A DNA stretch of 64,000 nt from an uncultured Eggerthellaceae bacterium (GCA_934617425.1 CAKTUD010000002.1:1-64000), one strand, 5' to 3'; counted from the first letter of the stretch, positions 25,420-35,512 are shown. The notes: generated by a model not told the origin, from the sequence alone. Program-made: numbers and translations.

Positions 25420-28400
25420 CTACGGACGTCGGTTTTTATTTCTGCTGCGCATCGCCATGACGGCCGCCACTCCCGCTACGCCGGCGATGAGCGCTGTTGC
25501 GGCAAATGGGATGATGGAATCGCCGGTTTTTGCAAACGCTTTCTTAATTTTTTCTACTGCATTTTCTTTTTCGGGAGAAGTTGGCTTTGCGGGAAAGAGG
25601 ACGGTCTGGTTTTTGTCGTTGATGTCTGCGTGTTCGGCTAGCGTTGTACCCTCTTGCGTTAGCGTCTCGAACGCGACAACCGCCTTGTCATCAAGATTCT
25701 CTGTATCAAGGGGGAACCTTAGCTCGATGTCTCCGCTGGATTCTTTCGACCTGAAGCTTGCCGTTGCGACAATGTCTTTCCCGTCGGCCTTCGTCAGCGT
25801 GCCCTCGTCGTCGGCGGTGCCGTTATCTTCGATTGAGGCTAGGTGAAGCGTTCCTTCGATTCGGTATTCGACATCGGGCATAAGATTCTCGTAGTGCACT
25901 TGATCGATAATGGCTGTTTCTCCTTCGCTATTGTCGACGCGGGAACCGGTTTTCTCGCTTCGTGCGTTTGTGCTGATGAGAGGCACCAGCAGCGTCTGGT
26001 TTTCGTCGGAGATGTTCTCGTGCGCCGCTATGAGCTCTGCTCCTTTGTAGCATCTTTCAAATATAACGATGTTGAGCCCGCCGAGCTCTTTTCCGCACAC
26101 GGTTAGGGGAACCTCGGCTTCGCCCGAGGTTTCGTTCGGCGTGAAGAAGACTTCCGTGGTGATAGGTTCGCCTTCTTCATTCGTGACGGCTCCACCATCG
26201 CTGATTTTGCCATCGGCATCGGTGCTTGCAATGTGCGCCGTGGCCACAAGGCGATACTCCGTATTCGGCTCGAGATTGACGTAGGCAACGTTGTCGGTAA
26301 TGCTGGCGCTGCCAAGTGCAGGCAAGATTTTCGCCCCGCTTTCATTGACGGTGGCCTTTGTTTCTATCTTCGGAAAAGCCACGGATTGGCTATCGTCCGA
26401 TATGTCGGCGTGCGTTGCAAGGACGATATCGTTGCGTTCGAGTTTTTCGAATGCAACGACGGTTTTTCCTGCAAGAGAGGGTGCGTTGAAGATGAACGTG
26501 ACCTCGACTTCGCCTGAGGATTCGCTTGGCGTGAACGTCTGCTTTGCGGTGATGGGGCTGCCCTTTTCGTCTTTGGCAGCACCTTCGTCACTTCCATCGG
26601 TTGAGCGAACGTGCAGCTCAGCATTTAAGGTGTAGGTTTTCCCGGGCAGGAGCGCGTGGTACTCAACGGTGTCGATAAGTGTGCAGGCATCGGCAAGGTC
26701 GGGCGCGGTCAGTGCCTTTTCGGACTTTAATTTAGTTGAGATGCCGGGGAAAGTAACAGTTTGGTCGGTATCGGATGGGTCGGAATGCTCGGCGATTAGT
26801 TCGTTGTCGAGAGTTATTCGCTCGAAGGCGACCACCTGTTTGCCTGTAAGCGATGAGGAATCGAGAGAGAACTCGACCTCGGTTTTGCCGTTAGCGGTTT
26901 TAGGGGAAAATTCGGTGGTTGCTATCACCGTTTCCCCCGATGCAGTGGTCACTGGGCCGCCGTCTTTTCGATTTCCATCGGCGTCGATTTCGACGAAGTG
27001 GAGCTCTCCTTGTGCAGCGTAGGCTTTGCCCGGCGTGAGCCCTTCGTAGTCTATCGTGTCGATGAGGCATACACTGTCGTTTGCTGCCGCCACGTGATCG
27101 CCGTTGGCGTTGGTTAGGGTCGTTCTTACTGTGGGCAGGGGGCTGTTGTCGACGGTTCCCAGATCGAGCTTCGTCTTATTGCGTTTTACGGTTATGTCAA
27201 AAGACAACAGCTCTTTTCCTTCGTTGGTCTTACAGCGCAGCTCTTCGATGCGGTAAGAGTCGAAGGGAAGCGCTCCTAGGGCGTCGTCCGCCTTGGTTGC
27301 GATGTTTTCGCGCCCGCTGAACCATAGACCGGCTTCGCTATTTAGATCGGCCTCTTCCGAGGCGAGGATGCCGTCATTTGCGTTCGTGTTTTTGGAGTGC
27401 GCGTTCCATTCGCTCGAGGTGTCGACGGTGCCGTTCTCATCGGTGACAACGACGTGTTTTTCCCCGCTTGTAAGGCTCGTTATGGCGAAAGGCACGCTCG
27501 CCATGCGCTCCATCGTCTTTCCATCTGCTTTAGAAAACGCTATGTCGCCGCGCTTTACCTGGTCGGATACGGATTCCGAGGTTGATGCGAGATCGTATAC
27601 CTTTGCTTCGCGGATCGATACCGTTTTGCTCCAAGCACGCGAGTTGGCATCGATCAGGTAACCCTCGGGGGCTTCTATCTCTTTTATTTCGTAGGTGCCG
27701 AAGGGTAGGGCGTTTGACGCTGTCGAGGCGATGCCTGCCTCATCGGTTTCGATGGTGAGAATTGTTTGTCCTGGACGGTATTCGTTACCGTCAACGACTA
27801 CCGAGTGGGCTGAACGGTTTGTCACGGAGAAGACGGCGCCTTCGAGTGTTGCCGCACCAAGGGGGTTGTGCTCGGAGGTCTCTCGGTCGATCTTGCCGAT
27901 GGATATGCCGCCGCGCAGGACTTGTTCGGAAATCGCTGGGGCTTCATATCTCAACACGATGGGGGAGATTTCTTCCGAAGCTATGTTCACGATGAGATCG
28001 GGTGCATTGTCGAGCGCGTAACCGGATGGAGCGATGGTTTCGCGGACGAAGAGCGTCCCTAGAGGCAGACAGAGCCTCTCGTTTTGGGTGAAGAGCTTGT
28101 CGCCCGAGATGAAGTAGGGCAACGTGGCACTTGCTACGCCGCTGTTGTCGTGGATATCGAAAGTGCTATCCGCATTCGAAAACTCGATTCTTCCCTGTTC
28201 ATTTGTTTGCATGATCCAGGTTCGCTTTTCGATGCCGTTTCGAGCGGCTGCGTCGGCTTCGCTTCGCGAGGAGAATTGTCCGCCATAGAAAGTTATCTCA
28301 AACTGCGCGCACGCGAGCGAACCGTCGCCCTGCGATTCCGAGCGACCGGTTTCGGAGTCGTATTTGGAGAGCCATATCTCCATGGGGTTGTACTGAGGCT

Positions 28401-29382
28401 GCTCTCCGATGCTTACCGTTGCTACTTCTCCGCTTGGCACTTCGACGGGATAGATGTTCTCATCGATGGCGTAACCCTTGGAGGGGGAGATCTCTTTCAG
28501 GTAGTATGTCCCGCATTTGATATCGTCCGCCTGGGCTTTGCCCTCGATGTCGGTTGCGAGAGTGACTATGGGGTCGGTGTTCCCCTGGGCGTGCGATTCG
28601 CTCGAATACAGGCCGTAAATAGCCCCTTCCAAGGAATAGTTCGCGTTGTTGGCGCTTATTCCGTTATTTGCGGACGATTTTCGCAAAGCAACGGATCCGG
28701 TGTTGTTCACACCCCGGTAGACAGCGAATCTCGACCAGCTGCCTTTTCCGTGGCCGCTAGACATATGCCAGATTCCAGGAAGCGATGACCCGGGATTGGC
28801 ATCGAGTCCTTGCAACATGGTGCCGGAGTTTCCGTAAATGTCCGAAAATGAATTGGTGAAGGCATGGTAAACCATCACGATGCCGTCTACGCGCTCTCCG
28901 ACGACGCCCATATGGGTTGGCTCGGCTATTCCCGCGCTGTAGAAGAAGATGATGTCGCCTGCCTCCATTCGGCCGTCGCGTAAATCATCATCTGCTCCTT
29001 CCATGACGAAGCAGCCCTTTGCCTTGAGTTCATTTTCAAAAGACGTGGTGTAGTGCGTGTAATTTTGTCCCCCGAATGTGTTGAATGCCCATGAGACATA
29101 GCCGGAGCAATCCCATCCGCTTTTCGACGCTCCTCCAAACAGGTAAGGCACACCAAGGCCTTCTTCGAGATGAGGTTTCAGTTCCTCCCAAGTAAGGTTG
29201 CAAGCAGGGTTTGCGTTGCTGTCCGCTTCGGCTTTTGGAGGGAAAACCAAAGACGGGAATGCTATTCCGGCGACAAGCGCCATCGCGAGCAGGCAGCCAA
29301 GCGCTTTCCTTCTCCGCCTTTCCTGTGGTATTCGCTTGAGGCGCAGGGTCTGCGCGCTCACCGAGTTTCCGAATAAACCCAT
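25420..29382 (-). CDS. Wall-anchored surface protein: NlpC/P60 peptidase + SpaA/CnaB + VaFE repeats
   Basis: 1,320 aa from ATG 29382 (AAAGGGG five nt upstream; 29397 also opens). A long Arg-rich signal peptide spans about residues 1-54. An NlpC/P60-like domain follows (about 65-210) with catalytic-type Cys in GWDCSGYVSW and His in PTHMGVV. Several SpaA/CnaB-like domains run to about 780 (ends such as GTYYLKEISPSKGY, TLFVRETIAPSGY, TYEIKEIEAPEGY, where a Glu often closes an isopeptide bond). Four VaFE-type repeats (VVAFERITL, VVAFEKLER, IVIFERCYK, VVAFETLTQ) precede a sorting signal AKTGD, hydrophobic helix and basic tail. It is probably sortase-linked and may both cut and bind cell walls or host ligands. 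No sortase gene is nearby. Confidence 0.85.
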   Translation of the reverse strand: MGLFGNSVSAQTLRLKRIPQERRRRKALGCLLAMALVAGIAFPSLVFPPKAEADSNANPACNLTWEELKPHLEEGLGVPYLFGGASKSGWDCSGYVSWAFNTFGGQNYTHYTTSFENELKAKGCFVMEGADDDLRDGRMEAGDIIFFYSAGIAEPTHMGVVGERVDGIVMVYHAFTNSFSDIYGNSGTMLQGLDANPGSSLPGIWHMSSGHGKGSWSRFAVYRGVNNTGSVALRKSSANNGISANNANYSLEGAIYGLYSSESHAQGNTDPIVTLATDIEGKAQADDIKCGTYYLKEISPSKGYAIDENIYPVEVPSGEVATVSIGEQPQYNPMEIWLSKYDSETGRSESQGDGSLACAQFEITFYGGQFSSRSEADAAARNGIEKRTWIMQTNEQGRIEFSNADSTFDIHDNSGVASATLPYFISGDKLFTQNERLCLPLGTLFVRETIAPSGYALDNAPDLIVNIASEEISPIVLRYEAPAISEQVLRGGISIGKIDRETSEHNPLGAATLEGAVFSVTNRSAHSVVVDGNEYRPGQTILTIETDEAGIASTASNALPFGTYEIKEIEAPEGYLIDANSRAWSKTVSIREAKVYDLASTSESVSDQVKRGDIAFSKADGKTMERMASVPFAITSLTSGEKHVVVTDENGTVDTSSEWNAHSKNTNANDGILASEEADLNSEAGLWFSGRENIATKADDALGALPFDSYRIEELRCKTNEGKELLSFDITVKRNKTKLDLGTVDNSPLPTVRTTLTNANGDHVAAANDSVCLIDTIDYEGLTPGKAYAAQGELHFVEIDADGNRKDGGPVTTASGETVIATTEFSPKTANGKTEVEFSLDSSSLTGKQVVAFERITLDNELIAEHSDPSDTDQTVTFPGISTKLKSEKALTAPDLADACTLIDTVEYHALLPGKTYTLNAELHVRSTDGSDEGAAKDEKGSPITAKQTFTPSESSGEVEVTFIFNAPSLAGKTVVAFEKLERNDIVLATHADISDDSQSVAFPKIETKATVNESGAKILPALGSASITDNVAYVNLEPNTEYRLVATAHIASTDADGKISDGGAVTNEEGEPITTEVFFTPNETSGEAEVPLTVCGKELGGLNIVIFERCYKGAELIAAHENISDENQTLLVPLISTNARSEKTGSRVDNSEGETAIIDQVHYENLMPDVEYRIEGTLHLASIEDNGTADDEGTLTKADGKDIVATASFRSKESSGDIELRFPLDTENLDDKAVVAFETLTQEGTTLAEHADINDKNQTVLFPAKPTSPEKENAVEKIKKAFAKTGDSIIPFAATALIAGVAGVAAVMAMRSRNKNRRP

Positions 29383-29749
29383 TGGATCCCCTTTCATACG
29401 CTGGCTGTTTTGCGAGCGACAGTAAGCGCGGGGTTCGTTTGAGGCGTGTTCGATGCATGCTGCCTGCTCGTCGGATGGGCGTTTATGGTAGTTGGGAAAT
29501 CTAGCGGGGGAGTCTTTCGTTCCTTACGTTATTTCAGCGAAAATCGATCAGTTGCCCATCGTGTTTTCGACGAGGCTTAAACGTCTCTTCGCCAGGCATT
29601 AAGCGCTAATTTCCTTTACTTCGTCCGCCGTTAGAGTTCGCTCCTATTTGCCGTACAATAGCAACCGGCGTTGTGCCGCCGCGTCGTTTGGGGCGCGGCG
29701 TTTGATTTGTTCCACTGGGGTCTGTGCTTCGATCACTAAGGAGATGCAC
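29383..29749. promoter_or_regulatory. Divergent intergenic region between surface-protein gene and glmS
   Basis: 367 nt without a convincing gene. TACAAT (29654-29659) is a likely -10 for glmS with no clear -35. A CGCCGCG / CGCGGCG hairpin (29677-29683, 29694-29700) lies in the glmS leader and is followed by TTTGATTTG. No glmS ribozyme core was recognised. No clear promoter for the minus-strand gene was identified. Confidence 0.4.
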
Positions 29750-31588
29750 ATGTGCGGTATCGTCGGTTACACCGGGACTAAAGCGGCAAGTTCCATTCTG
29801 CTGGGCGGCCTAAAACGGCTTGAGTATCGAGGCTATGATTCTGCGGGCATTGCCACGGAAGAGCCTGATGGCGCTGCGCGAAAGCTGCAGGTCATTCGTC
29901 GTCGCGGGCGCGTTGAGAATCTTGAGCATACGGCTTCCCATTTCGGCCTTTCCGGTACGTGCGGGATAGGCCATACGCGATGGGCGACGCACGGGCGCCC
30001 CTCTGAGGCAAATGCGCATCCGCACGTTTCGTGCGATGGGCATATTGCGTTGGTGCATAACGGCATCGTCGAAAACTTCGCCGATTTGCGTGAGCGTCTT
30101 GAAGCGACGGGACATGAGTTCGCGAGTGAGACTGATACCGAGACAATCGTTCATTTGATCGAGGATTGCTACGAGGGCGATCTTTTCGACGCTGTTCGTG
30201 CTGCCGCTACGCAAATCGTCGGCTCTTACGGCTTGGCCGTTGTGGACGATCGTGAGCCTGGTGTGATCGTTGTCGCGAGAAAAGACTCGCCTTTGGTTGT
30301 CGGCGTAGCCGAGGATGGGTGCTACCTTGCATCCGATTCGATAGCCATCATTAATGCCACGCGTGATGTCGTTGTTCTCGAAGATGATCAGTTCGCAAAG
30401 CTCACCCCGCAGGGAGCAAGCTATTTTGATGCGCATGGACAAGAAATCGATCCTGCGATAACCCATATAGACTGGGATATGGATGTTGCGGAAAAGGGCG
30501 GATACCCCGACTTTATGCTTAAGGAGATTCACGAGCAGCCGCGTGTCATACGCGACACCTTGGCGGGGCGGTTGGTGAACGGCGCGTTGGAGATAGACGA
30601 GCTGGATATGAGCCCCGAAGAGCTCAACTTGATCGATCGCGTATACGTGATCGCGTGCGGGACGAGCTATCATGCGGGTTTGGTGGCAAAAGAGCTTATC
30701 GAAGGATGGGCGCGCATTCCCACGGAAGTCGAGGTGGCGAGTGAGTTTCGCTATCGAAATCCTATAATCACGCCCACTACGTTGGTTGTTGCTGTTTCGC
30801 AGTCGGGCGAGACCGCAGATACTTTGGCGGCCATTCGCGATGCGAAAGTGAAAGGCGCTCGCGTGTTCGGCATCACCAATGTTCTCGGCAGCCCTGTCGC
30901 GCGCGAGGCGGATGGCGTTATCTACACCAAGGCTAACAAGGAAATAGCCGTTGCCTCGACGAAATCGTTTTTGGGACAGGTTGTGAGTTTGACTCTTTTG
31001 GCGATGCTCCTTGCGCAGGCGAAGGGCAAGTTGAAAATGAACCAGATCCGCCTGCTGTTCCGCGAGCTCGCCGATACGGCGGAGCAGGTCGAAGAGATTC
31101 TCTCTTCCTGCATAGATGCCGTCGACGCGGCTGCTGCAGCATGCAAAGACGCCGCTAGCGCGCTATTTATCGGGCGCGGCATGGGCGCGGCGGTTGCCCG
31201 TGAGGGGGCCTTGAAGCTGAAGGAGATAAGCTATCTGCATGCCGAGGCTTATGCGGCGGGTGAGATGAAACATGGACCGATCGCATTGATCGACAGCGGA
31301 TTTCCTGTTATCGCAATCGCAACGAAAAGCCCGGTTTACGACAAGGTTGTTTCCAATTTGCAAGAAAGCCGCGCTCGTGGGGCGAAAATCGTCGTTATCG
31401 CGACCGAAGGCGATGAGGATATCAAGAATCACGCCGATTACGTCATCTACATTCCCAAGGTGCGTGATGCGTTCTCGGCAATAACGGCGAGTGTGCCGTT
31501 ACAGCTGTTGGCGCGCTCGATTGCGGTTCTGCGTGGCTGCGACGTTGACCAACCGCGCAATTTGGCGAAAGCGGTAACGGTGGAGTAG
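29750..31588 (+). CDS. glmS: Glutamine-fructose-6-phosphate aminotransferase GlmS
   Basis: 612 aa. Makes glucosamine-6-phosphate for cell-wall precursors. The start at 29750 is fixed by MCGIVGY, whose Cys becomes the N-terminal nucleophile of the glutaminase domain; an Ntn-type glutaminase (to ~residue 240) is followed by two SIS sugar-isomerase domains and the C-terminal DQPRNLAKAVTVE tail. AAGGAG lies 6 nt upstream. The stop abuts the acpS start, so the four genes through ligA appear to be one operon. Confidence 0.97.
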   Translation: MCGIVGYTGTKAASSILLGGLKRLEYRGYDSAGIATEEPDGAARKLQVIRRRGRVENLEHTASHFGLSGTCGIGHTRWATHGRPSEANAHPHVSCDGHIALVHNGIVENFADLRERLEATGHEFASETDTETIVHLIEDCYEGDLFDAVRAAATQIVGSYGLAVVDDREPGVIVVARKDSPLVVGVAEDGCYLASDSIAIINATRDVVVLEDDQFAKLTPQGASYFDAHGQEIDPAITHIDWDMDVAEKGGYPDFMLKEIHEQPRVIRDTLAGRLVNGALEIDELDMSPEELNLIDRVYVIACGTSYHAGLVAKELIEGWARIPTEVEVASEFRYRNPIITPTTLVVAVSQSGETADTLAAIRDAKVKGARVFGITNVLGSPVAREADGVIYTKANKEIAVASTKSFLGQVVSLTLLAMLLAQAKGKLKMNQIRLLFRELADTAEQVEEILSSCIDAVDAAAAACKDAASALFIGRGMGAAVAREGALKLKEISYLHAEAYAAGEMKHGPIALIDSGFPVIAIATKSPVYDKVVSNLQESRARGAKIVVIATEGDEDIKNHADYVIYIPKVRDAFSAITASVPLQLLARSIAVLRGCDVDQPRNLAKAVTVE

Positions 31589-32314
31589 ATGATGAGAGAC
31601 GATAGGGGAGAATGGGATTACGACGTCGAAGATGCCGAATCGCCCGAAACCGATGAGTTTGCGGGCATGGCTCTTGGCGAGATGACGCTGTCTTATGCGC
31701 GCGAAAGGTTTTTCGCCGCCGAAGCTCAAGATGAGCATCGTGCTTCTTCGGACCATGCGAATGACGAGGGGCGAGCTGAAGAGCTCCAGGAAATCGCCGT
31801 GCGGGATATAGATGCTCTCAAACGTGACGAGCGGATATTCGATTCGGAGAGCGTTGGCTTGGGCGTCGACATCGTTGACATCGACCGCATGCGGAAGATA
31901 CTCGCGCGCTCGAAATCGTTTTCGCGACTAGTGTTCTCTGCTGACGAGCAGGAATATTGCGAGAAAACCTCTTCGCCCGAAACGCATTATGCCTTGCGCT
32001 TCGCAGCGAAGGAAGCTGTGGTGAAGGCGCTGGGAACGGGCTTTAGCGAGGGCATCGGAGTGCTTGACATCGAGGTTCGCCGCAACGCCAAGGGGCGTCC
32101 GTACGTGGTGCTTCGCGGCGCTGCGCGGTCCGTCGCCGAGAAAAGAGGGGTGCGCGATATCCCCATTTCGCTTTCTTATACGCATGCGGAAGCGGTCGCC
32201 TGCGCGATGGCCATTACCGATAGTTCGCGTAAGGCTAGTGAGGAGCGCGTCGACCCTATGGAAGAACTGGCGCGCAAATTCAAGGAAACACGCGGCATGC
32301 TCGATGATTTATAG
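31589..32314 (+). CDS. acpS: Holo-[acyl-carrier-protein] synthase with N-terminal acidic extension
   Basis: 241 aa; AcpS proteins are normally about 120-130 aa. The core begins at residue ~88 (GLGVDIVDIDRM) and has the RFAAKEAVVKALGTG motif with the Mg-binding Glu and the C-terminal SLSYTHAEAVACA. The first 88 residues are acidic and predicted disordered, and about 30 charged residues follow the core. Transfers phosphopantetheine to acyl carrier protein. ATG directly follows the glmS stop. The extension could regulate activity or bind a partner; it is unexplained. Confidence 0.88.
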   Translation: MMRDDRGEWDYDVEDAESPETDEFAGMALGEMTLSYARERFFAAEAQDEHRASSDHANDEGRAEELQEIAVRDIDALKRDERIFDSESVGLGVDIVDIDRMRKILARSKSFSRLVFSADEQEYCEKTSSPETHYALRFAAKEAVVKALGTGFSEGIGVLDIEVRRNAKGRPYVVLRGAARSVAEKRGVRDIPISLSYTHAEAVACAMAITDSSRKASEERVDPMEELARKFKETRGMLDDL

Positions 32315-32323
32315 GCGGTTCTT

Positions 32324-33397
32324 ATGGGTTTGATTTCGAAGAAACGTATTTTCTCATCAGAGGGGCGCATTGGTGGTGCCGGGCCTTTTGGAGGAGCCGA
32401 CATCGTGAGGTCCGGCGATGGCCTCGAAGACGTTGCATCCACCTCTCCTGAGGTGTCTTGCCGCCTTGGTGGCGACGAGGTTCGCGAAGCGGCGGTTGTC
32501 GGATCGAGCAGATGGGCTGTCGAGGGCGCCCCGTTGCGTAGGGCGTCGCGCGATGAGCTGGTGTCACTGCTGCCGTTCCCTGCGAAAGATGCGAACAAGT
32601 ACACTCGGGGGAAGCTGACGCTTGTTGCGGGGAGCGACCGTTACCCCGGCGCTGCGTGCCTGGCTGCTCTTGCTGCGTCGCGCATGGGGACCGGCTATAT
32701 AGAGACAGTTGCTCCTTCTAAAGTGAAGCCCCTGCTCGTGGCATGTAGCCCTTCGCTCGTGGTGACCACGCGCAAGAAGTGGGATACTTTCGGAGTGGCG
32801 TCTAGTCGCGAGGGCCGCCCGCAAGCCGTGTGCATCGGCCCTGGCTTCGACTCCGATGAAGACGATACTGCCGTTTTGGTTCTCGATGTTCTTGATAAGG
32901 CGGCCTGCCCAGTGCTTGTCGACGGCAGCGCTCTCTCTGTTTTGGCCACGAAAAAAGGCCGTCGTTTGTTGAAGCGGCGTTTTGAGCGCGGATGGGCGAC
33001 GGTCGTCACGCCTCACGGGGGCGAGGCTGTTCGGCTGGCGGAGCCGTTTGGCTTTTCCGAAGGGAATCCTTCGCGGTTGGCGACGCTTATATCGCTTGCG
33101 TACGGAGTGACGGTTGTTCTTAAGGGGCCCGATACGTTCGTTTCGGATGGCGAATGCACTTACGTGGTCACGGAAGGTACTCCCGACCTGGCAAAAGCGG
33201 GCACCGGGGACGTCTTGGCGGGCATGGCCTCGGCGCTTTTGGCGCAAGGGGTGGCGCCCCTTCAGGCGGGTGTCTTGGCGGCGACTTTGCATGCCTTGGC
33301 CGGGCGAGCTGCCGGGCAGCGGTACACGTCGTTTGGCGTTCGTGCGGAAGACGTGGCCGATTGCGTACCTCAGGCTATCGTCGAATTGATAGGTTAG
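32324..33397 (+). CDS. nnrD: ADP-dependent (S)-NAD(P)H-hydrate dehydratase (NnrD type)
   Basis: 357 aa. The ribokinase-like core (about 80-357) has KLTLVAGSDRYPGAACLAAL, the TPHGGE substrate loop and the KAGTGDVLAG anion-hole motif. It repairs damaged NAD(P)H hydrates. The NnrE epimerase domain often fused upstream is missing; instead there is about 75 residues of Gly/Ser-rich sequence with no domain I recognise. Lies between acpS and ligA in an operon-like run with short gaps. Confidence 0.88.
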   Translation: MGLISKKRIFSSEGRIGGAGPFGGADIVRSGDGLEDVASTSPEVSCRLGGDEVREAAVVGSSRWAVEGAPLRRASRDELVSLLPFPAKDANKYTRGKLTLVAGSDRYPGAACLAALAASRMGTGYIETVAPSKVKPLLVACSPSLVVTTRKKWDTFGVASSREGRPQAVCIGPGFDSDEDDTAVLVLDVLDKAACPVLVDGSALSVLATKKGRRLLKRRFERGWATVVTPHGGEAVRLAEPFGFSEGNPSRLATLISLAYGVTVVLKGPDTFVSDGECTYVVTEGTPDLAKAGTGDVLAGMASALLAQGVAPLQAGVLAATLHALAGRAAGQRYTSFGVRAEDVADCVPQAIVELIG

Positions 33398-33406
33398 GAA
33401 AACGAG

Positions 33407-35500
33407 ATGTCGCAAGAATTCAGCTTGTTCGATAATTCGGAACTTTCGGTCGATGACGCTCGCAAGCGCATCGAAGCTTTGCGTAGGGAGATAGAGCGCC
33501 ACACATACTTGTACTACGCAAAAGATGCACCGGAGATTTCGGATGCCGCGTTCGACTCCCTGATGCGTGAACTGCGCAATCTGGAAAACGAGTATCCCCA
33601 ATTCGTGGACGCCTCAAGCCCCACGCAGCGCGTCGGCGGCTACGTGGGCGAGCAGTTTGCGCCAGTGCGCCATGAGCAGCGCATGTATTCGCTCGACAAC
33701 GCTATGGATCTTGATGAATTGGATGTTTGGATGGATCGCGTCGAGGAGTTTTTCGGCGAGCTGCCCATGTTGGACTGCGAGCTCAAGATCGATGGTTCGG
33801 GAATTGCCCTCACTTATGAAAATGGCGTTCTGATTCGCGCAGCAACTCGTGGGGATGGGACCACCGGAGAAGACGTGACGGCGAATATCCGAACGGTGAT
33901 GGATGTCCCGTTGCGCTTGCGCGAAGAAGGCATGGCGGACGTTGTTCGCGAGGGCTCGCTGGAGCTTCGCGGCGAGGTCTACATGCCCAAGCGAAGTTTC
34001 GAGACGCTGAACAAGCAGGCTGCAGCTAATGGAAAGCAGCCTTTTGCAAATCCCCGCAACGCCGCTGCTGGTAGCTTGCGCCAGAAGGATCCGAAGATTA
34101 CGGCGCATCGTGATCTGGCGACTTTCCTGTACGCCATCGCTGACGAGCGAGCCATTGCTGCGCCCGGGCAATTCGAGATGCTCGAATGGCTGCGCGAGGC
34201 GGGATTTCATGTGAATCCTGACGTTATCCGCACGAATTCGCGCGAGGAGGTCAAGGATTTCTGCCGCCAGTGCATTGAGCGACGAAGTTTGCTTCCCTAC
34301 GAGATCGACGGCGTGGTTGTCAAGGTGAACTCGTTTGCGCAGCAGGAAGCCATGGGCTTTACGGCGCGTGCGCCGCGTTGGGCGATAGCGTTCAAGTTTC
34401 CCCCGGAGGAAAAAACGACCATTCTTAGGGATATTACCGTTCAGGTTGGGCGTACAGGCGCGCTTACCCCAGTTGCGGAGCTTGATCCCGTGGTCGTTGC
34501 CGGATCTACCGTAGCTCGCGCAACGCTTCACAACGAAGACGAAGTCCATCGCAAGGATGTGCGCGTAGGCGATACGGTCATAGTGCGCAAAGCGGGGGAC
34601 GTTATCCCTGAGATCTTAGGCCCTGTGCTTTCGCTGCGTGCGCCCGATTCTCAGGTTTGGCGCATGCCCGAGGTTTGCCCTAGCTGCGGTAGCCCTGTTA
34701 TTCGCGAAGAGGGTGAGGTGGCGCATCGCTGCATTTCCATCGATTGTCCGGCGCAGGCTCTAGAGCGTTTGATTCATTGGGCAAGCCGCAATGCGATGGA
34801 TATCGACGGCATGGGCGAAGAGATAGTCGGGCGTTTGGTGGAGTCGGGCCGTCTGAGCGACGTCGCCGATTATTACACGCTCGACGAAGTGGAACTCTCG
34901 TTGCTCGATATGGGTCGCCTGAACAAAGAGGGCAATCCTATTCGTCTGGGATCGACCGTTGCCAAGAAGCTCGTTGCACAGATCGAAGAGAGCAAGGTAC
35001 GTGGTTTCGCGCGCGTTTTGTTCGGCATCGGCATTCGCCATGTTGGCAAGACCACTGCGGAAGCTATTGCCAAGAGCTATCGTTCGATGGACGCGCTGAT
35101 GGCCGCAAGCGAAGAGTCGTTGGCTGTTATCGAGGGGGTGGGACCGAAAATCGCCCATAGCATTTATGTCTTTTTGCGTACTCCCGACAATATCGCGGTT
35201 ATCGAGCGTTTGGCGGCGCGTGGCGTGGTTATGGAATCGACTTCCCAGAACAGCGAAGAGCTGCCCCAGACACTCGAAGGGCTTACGTTCGTGCTTACTG
35301 GCGCGCTAACCCAGAGCGGGATGACGCGTGACGAAGCGAGTGCGCGTCTGAAGGCCCGTGGCGCGAAAGTTTCTTCGAGCGTATCGAAAAAAACCAGCTA
35401 TCTTGTTGCGGGTGAGGCTGCTGGCTCGAAATACGAGAAAGCGGTTTCGTTGGGGGTTTCGATCTTGACCGAAGCGGAGATGCTTGCAATGCTCGAGTGA
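33407..35500 (+). CDS. ligA: NAD-dependent DNA ligase LigA
   Basis: 697 aa, full length. Domain order is NAD-binding Ia (residues ~15-80), adenylation domain with the active-site lysine in ELKIDGSG (about 125), OB fold, a four-Cys zinc finger (CPSCGS...CISIDCPAQ, about 423-450), helix-hairpin-helix region and a C-terminal BRCT domain (about 615-695). Seals nicks in replication and repair. AGGAAAACGAG precedes ATG. Last gene of the glmS-acpS-nnrD-ligA run. Confidence 0.97.
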   Translation: MSQEFSLFDNSELSVDDARKRIEALRREIERHTYLYYAKDAPEISDAAFDSLMRELRNLENEYPQFVDASSPTQRVGGYVGEQFAPVRHEQRMYSLDNAMDLDELDVWMDRVEEFFGELPMLDCELKIDGSGIALTYENGVLIRAATRGDGTTGEDVTANIRTVMDVPLRLREEGMADVVREGSLELRGEVYMPKRSFETLNKQAAANGKQPFANPRNAAAGSLRQKDPKITAHRDLATFLYAIADERAIAAPGQFEMLEWLREAGFHVNPDVIRTNSREEVKDFCRQCIERRSLLPYEIDGVVVKVNSFAQQEAMGFTARAPRWAIAFKFPPEEKTTILRDITVQVGRTGALTPVAELDPVVVAGSTVARATLHNEDEVHRKDVRVGDTVIVRKAGDVIPEILGPVLSLRAPDSQVWRMPEVCPSCGSPVIREEGEVAHRCISIDCPAQALERLIHWASRNAMDIDGMGEEIVGRLVESGRLSDVADYYTLDEVELSLLDMGRLNKEGNPIRLGSTVAKKLVAQIEESKVRGFARVLFGIGIRHVGKTTAEAIAKSYRSMDALMAASEESLAVIEGVGPKIAHSIYVFLRTPDNIAVIERLAARGVVMESTSQNSEELPQTLEGLTFVLTGALTQSGMTRDEASARLKARGAKVSSSVSKKTSYLVAGEAAGSKYEKAVSLGVSILTEAEMLAMLE

Positions 35501-35512
35501 GAGCGAGAAAAG

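Noticed and set aside
28084..28788. 234-codon frame inside the surface-protein gene on the opposite strand
   Set aside because: Cys/Gly/Arg-rich shadow of the SpaA domains; no motif.
29648..29749. Longer N-terminus for glmS
   Set aside because: The Ntn-type enzyme needs Cys directly after the initiator Met, which fixes the start at 29750.
29398..29750. glmS ribozyme in the leader
   Set aside because: The leader is short and none of the ribozyme core was recognised; only a simple GC hairpin is present.
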